This document shows positions 49,020 to 54,636 of a DNA stretch of 54,636 bases, piece by piece. Position 1 is the first letter of the stretch. Each line of letters opens with the position of its first letter. The stretch comes from UBA1433 sp964581565 (GTDB lineage Bacteria; Bacillota; Clostridia; Eubacteriales; UBA1433). The DNA is taken from contig CAZOOZ010000013.1 of assembly GCA_964581565.1 (NCBI GenBank), forward strand, positions 1 to 54,636, in the 5' to 3' direction. Both the position numbers and the translations under genes were made by a program. Below the pieces are notes generated by a model. It saw only the letters and a list, made by a program, of their open reading frames with translations, was not told the origin of the DNA and made no database searches.

Positions 49020-49712
49020 TTATTGGCTATCTAGCTTGCCAAGCAAAATACTCATAGCTTCCTTTGCCATTAAAATCCCTGCGCTTGCGGGGACAAACAT
49101 CATACTTGCCGGAGGAAAGGTTTTTACGAGCGGCTCTTCAATACTGAAAACTACCTTTAACTTTTTCACACCGGCCTTTCTTAATTCGTTTCTCACTTTT
49201 TTCGCCAAAGGGCACATCCTTGTATCACTGATATCTGCTACTCGCAACGCAAGGGGATCCAATTTATTGCCAGTCCCCATACAGCTAATCAATTCTGTAT
49301 TATTTTGATCGCAGTAAATCGCACATGCAATTTTTGCATATATATCATCAATGGCATCCAGCACGATATCGGCATTCGCATCTGCGAGTAGGGCGGCAAT
49401 ATTTTCTTTTGTTATTTTTTTTGTGATCATTTGTACATCGCACGCACTGTTGATGTCGTGAATACGTTCTTTAGCAACTTGTATTTTTTTTTGTCCGATT
49501 GTAGAAGACAGAGCATAAAGCTGCCTGTTGATGTTGCTTGGCTCAATAACGTCAAAATCGGCAAGTATAAGTTTGCCGATTCCACTTCGAGCTAGTGCTT
49601 CCGCCGCATAGGAGCCTACTCCACCCAGTCCCAAGATGACTGCCGTGCTTTTTTTTAAACATTCAAATTTTTCTTTTCCTATGAGCGATATCGCTCTATC
49701 AAAATTACTCAT
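49020..49712 (-). CDS. tcdA: tRNA threonylcarbamoyladenosine dehydratase
   Basis: 230 residues of the ThiF/MoeB/E1 fold. ATP site ILGLGGVGSYAAEALARSG (~26-45), DFDVIEPSNINRQ, DAIDDIYAK and the loop ISCMGTGNKLDP with the conserved Cys. TcdA cyclises t6A to ct6A in ANN-decoding tRNAs using ATP. C-terminal part (PPASMMFVPASAGILMA) is typical. Three bases after argS; weak ribosome binding site suggests coupling to it. Confidence 0.92.
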   Translation of the reverse strand: MSNFDRAISLIGKEKFECLKKSTAVILGLGGVGSYAAEALARSGIGKLILADFDVIEPSNINRQLYALSSTIGQKKIQVAKERIHDINSACDVQMITKKITKENIAALLADANADIVLDAIDDIYAKIACAIYCDQNNTELISCMGTGNKLDPLALRVADISDTRMCPLAKKVRNELRKAGVKKLKVVFSIEEPLVKTFPPASMMFVPASAGILMAKEAMSILLGKLDSQ

Positions 49713-49715
49713 ATT

Positions 49716-51371
49716 TTACATTTTCTCAGGAGCATGTACTCCCAAAATATCCAGTATGTTTTTGAGCACAATTCTAACCGCCTGAATTAAATATACTCTT
49801 GCTTGCATTAGGTCAATATCCTCACACCGCACCCTGCAGGTGTTATAGAAAGTATGGAATGCAGAAGCAACCTCAACCGCATATTTTGGTATTCTGCTCG
49901 TATCTAAATTTAGAGCCGCAATCTTTATTTCTTCAGAAAATCTCGCAAGCACTTTTATTAAATCGATCTCTTCTTTTTGTATCAGCAATTTATAATCGGG
50001 CATTAAATTTTTATTTATTTCGCATTGCTCGATAATACTGCAAATCCTTGCATGCGCATACTGAACATAAAAAACAGGGTTTTCGTTGGATTTTTCAACG
50101 GCCAGATCCAAATCAAAATCCATATGCGTATTATAATTATAGTAATTGAACAAAAATCTTGCCGCATCTTTTCCGACTTCCCCCACAAGATCAGACAGTG
50201 TGATCATCTCACCTTTCCGCTTAGACATTCTGACAACTTCTTCTTTGCGTATCAGCCGAACAAACTGCATCAAAATAATATTTAGCCTATCGGAATCAAT
50301 GCCCAGAGCCGTCATAGCACTTTTTAATCTTGGTACATAGCCATGGTGATCCGCCCCCCAAACATCGATTGCCATATCAAAATTTCTTGTAACCAGTTTA
50401 TTGATATGATAAGCAATATCCGGAGTGATATAGGTCGGCAGGCTATTGTTTCTGATCAGCACAATATCTTTTTCACCGCCAAAACTTGTTGCCTTAAACC
50501 AAAGTGCATCATCTTTCTCATACGTATAGCCTGTTTGTTTCATGCGTTCAATCGCATCTTCAACCAGATTTTGCTTGTACAAGCTTGATTCGTGAAACCA
50601 TTTATCATATTTTATGCCATATTCGCTTAGAGCTCTCTTCATATCGTCAATATTTCTCTTAAGTCCAAATTGCGCCAGTATGCTCTTTCTTTCTTCACTG
50701 CTCACATCAAGCAGGCTTTTCTGATTTTCTTTAGCATATTCAAGTGCAATTTCTTTTATATAATCTCCGGTATAGCCGTCTTCTGGAAAAATATATTCTC
50801 TGCCAAACATTTCAAGATATCTCGCTTCAAGGGATGCGCCAAATTTTTCCACCTGGTTTCCCGCGTCATTGACATAAAATTCTCTGTATGCTCTATACCC
50901 TGCCCATGAGAGTATTTCGGCGAGCACATCGCCTACGGCTCCGCCTCTTGCATTGCCTATATGAACCGGCCCGGTAGGATTAGCGCTGACAAATTCCACG
51001 TTGACTGTTTTTCCGTGGCCAATGTTACATTTACCGTAATTGCTTCCTTTTTCAAAGATTTCCTTAATGACATCGCAATAATAAAGATTATTCAATCGAA
51101 AATTAATAAATCCTGCACCTGCGATTTCAACTTCTTTGATATATGTGCCGGTAAAATCCATATTATTAATAATATCTTGCGCTATCAATCTGGGATTCTT
51201 CTTTAATTTTGATGCAAGTCTCATGGCCGTGTTGACAGAAAAGTCTCCGAAAGATTTATCTTTAGGCACTTCCAGACACACTTCTTCTTCTGCAAGTTGA
51301 ACGCCGAGGCGCGCAACCGCACAGGCGGTTAAATCAGTAATTTGTTTTTGCGAAATATCTAAGATGTTCAT
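49716..51371 (-). CDS. argS: Arginyl-tRNA synthetase
   Basis: 551 residues. N-terminal Arg-tRNA-synt-N domain (1-~110), class I HIGH motif as PTGPVHIGNARGG (~135), KMSK-like RMSKRKGEM (~384), and the DALR anticodon-binding domain at the end. It charges tRNA-Arg. Start ATG behind GAGGAG at a short three-base gap; 16 bases after the DUF1934 gene, the order seen in Bacillus (ywiB-argS). Confidence 0.96.
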   Translation of the reverse strand: MNILDISQKQITDLTACAVARLGVQLAEEEVCLEVPKDKSFGDFSVNTAMRLASKLKKNPRLIAQDIINNMDFTGTYIKEVEIAGAGFINFRLNNLYYCDVIKEIFEKGSNYGKCNIGHGKTVNVEFVSANPTGPVHIGNARGGAVGDVLAEILSWAGYRAYREFYVNDAGNQVEKFGASLEARYLEMFGREYIFPEDGYTGDYIKEIALEYAKENQKSLLDVSSEERKSILAQFGLKRNIDDMKRALSEYGIKYDKWFHESSLYKQNLVEDAIERMKQTGYTYEKDDALWFKATSFGGEKDIVLIRNNSLPTYITPDIAYHINKLVTRNFDMAIDVWGADHHGYVPRLKSAMTALGIDSDRLNIILMQFVRLIRKEEVVRMSKRKGEMITLSDLVGEVGKDAARFLFNYYNYNTHMDFDLDLAVEKSNENPVFYVQYAHARICSIIEQCEINKNLMPDYKLLIQKEEIDLIKVLARFSEEIKIAALNLDTSRIPKYAVEVASAFHTFYNTCRVRCEDIDLMQARVYLIQAVRIVLKNILDILGVHAPEKM

Positions 51372-51387
51372 ATTCTCCTCAATACTT

Positions 51388-51834
51388 TTAATTTACATTT
51401 ATATTTACAATATTATTGCCGATGCTTGACCCGTTGATATCCAAATCAAAATCCACAACGATATCTTTCAATTTATTTCCGTCATAAACGATCTTAAGAT
51501 CATTTGTTACAATTCCCATGTTGAGCTGTCCGTAATTTGTTTCGTATTTATTATATTTTTTTGATCCCTTGCAAAAATCCATTGTATAATTTACATCGCC
51601 TATTCTCATTAAAGACATCGCTTCTTTGTCCAGCTTAATCGTCGTAGTCGTCCCCTCGAGACCGGAGATTTTGGATTCTTGATACGTGAGATAAATACTT
51701 TCACCCAGCCTTTCCATAACACCTTCCGTGCAAAACTCAATGATATCAGTATCTCCTATGCCTTGGGACATATTCCCTTTGATCCTGATAAATACCTTAT
51801 TACAATTCTGTTTTTCTGTTTGTACGTTTTTCAT
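51388..51834 (-). CDS. DUF1934 (YwiB-like) small beta-barrel protein
   Basis: 148 residues from the ATG at 51834; an in-frame TTG lies three codons earlier with no better site. The pattern VFIRIKGNMSQGIGDTDIIE near the start and YETNYGQLNMGIVTNDLKI later marks the DUF1934/YwiB family, a lipocalin-like beta-barrel of unknown role. Its start overlaps the end of ddl by 35 bases. It precedes argS, as in other Firmicutes. Confidence 0.85.
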   Translation of the reverse strand: MKNVQTEKQNCNKVFIRIKGNMSQGIGDTDIIEFCTEGVMERLGESIYLTYQESKISGLEGTTTTIKLDKEAMSLMRIGDVNYTMDFCKGSKKYNKYETNYGQLNMGIVTNDLKIVYDGNKLKDIVVDFDLDINGSSIGNNIVNINVN

Positions 51835-52864
51835 GCCTTTCAAACCCCAGTTTAATTAAGTCTTCAATTAATTCTTTATAGCTCATGCCGTCATATAATA
51901 CCATTTTGGGATACATACTTATCTGCGTAAACCCGGGCATTGTATTGATTTCATTAATATAGATATCACCGTTTTCTTTCTCTATGAAAAAATCAACTCT
52001 GCTGAGTCCGCTTCCGTCGATGGCTTTAAAGGCTTTGAGCGCATATGCTTTTATTAAATTCATTTGCTCTTCTGAAATATCTGCGGGTATTTCTATTTTG
52101 CTTTCATCACCGTCCAAGTATTTTGAAGCATAATCATAAAATTCTCGCGACGGTATGATTTCTCCTGCCGTACTTGCCTTGGCATGATAGTTGCCGAGCA
52201 CCGCGCATTCTATCTCTCTGGCATTTATAAATTTTTCTGCTAATACTTTATTATCATATTTTAATGCATTGTCAACAGCATTTATTAAATTTTCCTTATT
52301 TTTTACTTTATTGATCCCCACGCTGGAACCCATATTAACAGGTTTTATAAACATGGGGTATCCGAGATGCCCCTGTATTTTTTCTATCAGCTCATCTTTG
52401 TTCGACTGCCAATCCTCACTGAAAAAAGAAATATATGGCACAATCGGAATACCTGCATTTTCAAACAATACTTTTGCCGCAACTTTATCCATTCCCGCCG
52501 AAGACGCAAAAACGCCGCAGCCTACATATGGCTTTGCCATAACTTCAAAATATCCCTGAACCGTACCGTCTTCCCCATTGGGTCCATGCAGCACGGGAAA
52601 GAAAATATCTATATTGTCAAGTGCTACATTGACATCTGCCTTATTCATTATTACGTTTTTTGTATCACTTTGCCAAGTATTATTTTTTATATTTTCATCA
52701 GCACCTTGATAGATCATCCAACGGCCTGTTTTTGTGATGCCGATTTTAGTAATTTCATATTTCTGGCGGTCTATTGCATTCATAACATTATAAGCGGATA
52801 CCAAAGACACTTCGTGTTCGCCGCTTTTTCCACCAAACAATACACCTACATTTATTTTATTCAT
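51800..52864 (-). CDS. ddl: D-alanine-D-alanine ligase
   Basis: 354 residues from the ATG at 52864 behind AAGGAAGG; the frame opens 30 bases earlier inside the gap after pncB. NVGVLFGGKSGEHEVSL at the start, HGPNGEDGTVQGYFE, the ATP-grasp loop NMGSSVGINKV and metal ligands SRVDFFIE and YINEINTMPGFT. It makes the D-Ala-D-Ala dipeptide for peptidoglycan. It overlaps the next gene by 35 bases. Confidence 0.95.
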   Translation of the reverse strand: MNKINVGVLFGGKSGEHEVSLVSAYNVMNAIDRQKYEITKIGITKTGRWMIYQGADENIKNNTWQSDTKNVIMNKADVNVALDNIDIFFPVLHGPNGEDGTVQGYFEVMAKPYVGCGVFASSAGMDKVAAKVLFENAGIPIVPYISFFSEDWQSNKDELIEKIQGHLGYPMFIKPVNMGSSVGINKVKNKENLINAVDNALKYDNKVLAEKFINAREIECAVLGNYHAKASTAGEIIPSREFYDYASKYLDGDESKIEIPADISEEQMNLIKAYALKAFKAIDGSGLSRVDFFIEKENGDIYINEINTMPGFTQISMYPKMVLYDGMSYKELIEDLIKLGFERHEKRTNRKTEL

Positions 52865-52883
52865 AATCGCCTTCCTTTCTTTT

Positions 52884-54326
52884 TTATTTATCAAGAAGTC
52901 CTTTTTTTAATCCCCACAATTCATCCGACAGATCCACATGATACTCATAAGGATTTTTCAATCGCAGCACCGCCGGCCAAAATGTTTCTTTCTCATCTTT
53001 TAATCTCTGTTTGGATGCTAAAAGATCGGGTACATCATAGATGAGTTTGCCGTCTCTGAAGATTTCTTTATGCATCTGCTTGACATAAAAGTTTTCCAGC
53101 GTTCTCTTTTTCCATGTATAAATAGGGTGAAAGATTATAAGAGGTTTCTCTTCGTCGATGCTTTCTCCTTCTAACATTATTATGTCGGCAAGCGCTTTAT
53201 GCGTACTATTATCATAAATTCTCACAATGCTCTTCTTGCCCGGATTGGTTACTTTTTCCGGTGCATCGCTTATTTTTATCGTATCTTTTTTGATGTTGTT
53301 TTTGGTGATCTGCGCAAGCTTATAAACCCCGCCGAGCGCAGCATTATCATATGCGGTAATAAGTTTTGTCCCCACTCCCCACATATCGATTTTTGCTCCC
53401 TGCAGCTTTAAATCCTGAATTAAATATTCGTCCAAATCACTTGACGCCGTAATGGTTGCATCATGGAACCCGGCTTCATCGAGCATGATACGTGCTTCCT
53501 TACTTAAATACGCCAAATCTCCCGAATCCAGCCTGATTCCGTATATGCCTTCTTTGCCGAGGCTGCCCTCATCGCGCAATTCCTGAAATACTTTAATTGC
53601 ATTTTTTACTCCACTGCCTAATGTATCATATGTATCTACAAGCAAAATCAAATTATTGGGGTTATATTGCGCAAAGATCCTGAAAGCTTCTATCTCGCTG
53701 TCGAAACTCATGACAAAGCTGTGCGACATCGTGCCTTTGGCAGGCAAATCCCAGAAATATTCAGCTTCCACATTGCTGGTTCCAACACATCCGCCTATAA
53801 TCGTTGCTCTTGCTCCATATAGCCCTGCCTCCGTGCCGTGTGCTCTCCGCAGCCCGAACTCCATAACGCCATCCCCCGCCGCCGCATCCACAACGCGGGA
53901 TGCTTTTGTTGCTATTAATGTCTGATGATTAATAATACTAAGTATTGTCGTTTCTATAAACTGTGCCTCAATTAACGGTGCGGTGATTCGAATGAGCGGT
54001 TCCTGAGGAAAGACGATACTTCCTTCTTCCACAGAGCTTAGGCTCCCCGTAAACTTAAAATGTCTCAGATAATCCAAATATTGATCGCTCAGTTCCGGAT
54101 GATTTCTTTTAAGCATTTGAATTTCATCTTCTTCAAAATGAATATTCGACAAATACTCGATCACCTGCTCTAATCCCGCAAAAACCGTATATCCGCCTTT
54201 AAAAGGATTTTTCCTGATAAAGACATCAAAAACAGCTTCACTGTCTTGCATCCCTTCACAAATATACACATTCGACATGCTCATTTGATAAAAATCAGTT
54301 GCAAGATGAAGCATTCTTTTTTTCAT
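52884..54326 (-). CDS. pncB: Nicotinate phosphoribosyltransferase
   Basis: 480 residues. TDFYQMSMSNVY at the start, EFGLRRAHGTEAG (~165) with the conserved Arg-Arg-His, MSFDSEIEAFRIFAQ, LVDTYDTLGSGVKNAI and GIRLDSGDLA. It joins nicotinate and PRPP to nicotinate mononucleotide with ATP; NadD in this window does the next step. ATG behind GGGGGAATAGAAT, 53 bases after the tRNA-Val. Possibly co-transcribed with ddl 19 bases downstream. Confidence 0.95.
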   Translation of the reverse strand: MKKRMLHLATDFYQMSMSNVYICEGMQDSEAVFDVFIRKNPFKGGYTVFAGLEQVIEYLSNIHFEEDEIQMLKRNHPELSDQYLDYLRHFKFTGSLSSVEEGSIVFPQEPLIRITAPLIEAQFIETTILSIINHQTLIATKASRVVDAAAGDGVMEFGLRRAHGTEAGLYGARATIIGGCVGTSNVEAEYFWDLPAKGTMSHSFVMSFDSEIEAFRIFAQYNPNNLILLVDTYDTLGSGVKNAIKVFQELRDEGSLGKEGIYGIRLDSGDLAYLSKEARIMLDEAGFHDATITASSDLDEYLIQDLKLQGAKIDMWGVGTKLITAYDNAALGGVYKLAQITKNNIKKDTIKISDAPEKVTNPGKKSIVRIYDNSTHKALADIIMLEGESIDEEKPLIIFHPIYTWKKRTLENFYVKQMHKEIFRDGKLIYDVPDLLASKQRLKDEKETFWPAVLRLKNPYEYHVDLSDELWGLKKGLLDK

Positions 54327-54379
54327 ATTCTATTCCCCCGTTAAATAATCCCGTAACAGATGTATAAGGTTAAATAAAA

Positions 54380-54455
54380 TGGTGACTCTGACCGGTCTCG
54401 AACCGATGACCTCCACCGTGTCAAGGTGGCACTCTCCCAGCTGAGCTACAGAGTC
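54380..54455 (-). tRNA. tRNA-Val (anticodon GAC)
   Basis: 76 bases with encoded CCA. Acceptor GACTCTG pairs with CAGAGTC, D-arm GCTC..GAGT, anticodon stem CCACC/GGTGG with loop TTGACAC (anticodon GAC, reading GUC/GUU), T-arm ATCGG-TTCGAGA-CCGGT and discriminator A. Confidence 0.95.
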
Positions 54456-54589
54456 ACTGCACATACTAATATAAATTAGCATTATAATAATACATCAAAA
54501 TTTAACATTTTACAAATTTATTCTATTATAATAAAAAATTATTTAAATTACAGTGAAAATATATGAAAAATACAGTTTGCATTCAATAA

Positions 54590-54616
54590 AAAAAGGCGGA
54601 AAATCTCCGCCTTTTT
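54590..54616. terminator. Hairpin terminator at the right edge
   Basis: The arms aaaaaggcgga (54590-54600) and tccgccttttt (54606-54616) enclose a five-base loop. It probably ends a minus-strand gene from beyond the window. The 54456-54589 stretch shows no gene. Confidence 0.8.
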
Positions 54617-54636
54617 AAATGCACTTAACTACTTGC

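Noticed and set aside
54625..54636. Possible stop codon and last codons of a minus-strand gene at the right edge
   Set aside because: Only twelve bases remain; the TAA fits the adjacent terminator but a gene cannot be supported.
1..54636. CRISPR array, insertion sequence, integrase or phage genes
   Set aside because: No regularly spaced repeats, transposase or integrase motifs were seen; the only long repeats are the Rhs core copies.

Overview
The window looks like a low-GC, spore-forming anaerobe of the class Clostridia. Dipicolinate synthase (dpaA/dpaB) indicates sporulation. The Rnf complex, a trimeric NADH-linked [FeFe] hydrogenase and an fhs-fchA-folD one-carbon set indicate strict anaerobic, ferredoxin-based energy metabolism. 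Nearly all genes are on the minus strand; the exceptions are a MarR-GNAT gene and a two-component operon. I cannot place it below class level, and family assignments come from reading the translations, not from a search.

Layout, left to right. (1) 1-11,200: a polymorphic-toxin locus read right to left. A secreted Rhs/WapA-like protein of about 2,944 residues ends in an HNH-type toxin tip and is followed by its likely immunity gene. Then come an orphan copy of the Rhs core with a different toxin tip, a second immunity candidate, and the remains of a third core copy that runs off the window. (2) 11,341-13,388: a divergent pair, an archaeal/plant-type D-aminoacyl-tRNA deacylase (DTD2-like) and a MarR-GNAT fusion, around a shared palindromic control region. 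(3) 13,436-16,617: dpaA-dpaB-asnB, probably a sporulation operon. (4) 16,908-19,580: response regulator, sensor kinase and a ferritin-like lipoprotein, overlapping end to start. (5) 19,652-22,318: two PHP phosphoesterases and a BASS-type transporter. (6) 22,415-25,375: comEC (without its metallo-beta-lactamase domain), holA and a small frameshifted membrane-protein gene. (7) 25,432-30,496: a tetrahydrofolate-riboswitch operon, folT-fhs-fchA-folD plus a DUF4375-GNAT fusion. (8) 30,560-31,618: ornithine racemase. (9) 31,742-37,415: rplU-rpmA-obgE-yhbY-nadD-yqeK-traX-MFS. (10) 37,412-39,356: a cell-wall amidase and a coiled-coil protein. (11) 39,493-44,444: rnfCDGEAB. (12) 44,609-48,765: hydCBA with a Rex-type operator. 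(13) 49,020-54,455: pncB, ddl, DUF1934, argS, tcdA and a tRNA-Val.

How it fits together. HydABC exchanges electrons between H2, NAD(H) and ferredoxin, and Rnf couples ferredoxin:NAD+ oxidation to ion pumping; both have Rex-like sequences near their promoters, as expected for NADH/NAD+ control. FolT imports folate, and Fhs-FchA-FolD carry formate to methylene-THF under folate feedback. FolD lacks two residues that the bifunctional enzyme needs for its cyclohydrolase step, and the separate cyclohydrolase FchA sits beside it, so labour looks divided. The most novel leads are the Rhs tip array, the DTD2/MarR-GNAT pair, the kinase-linked ferritin-like lipoprotein with altered metal ligands, and the divergent FolD/FchA pair.
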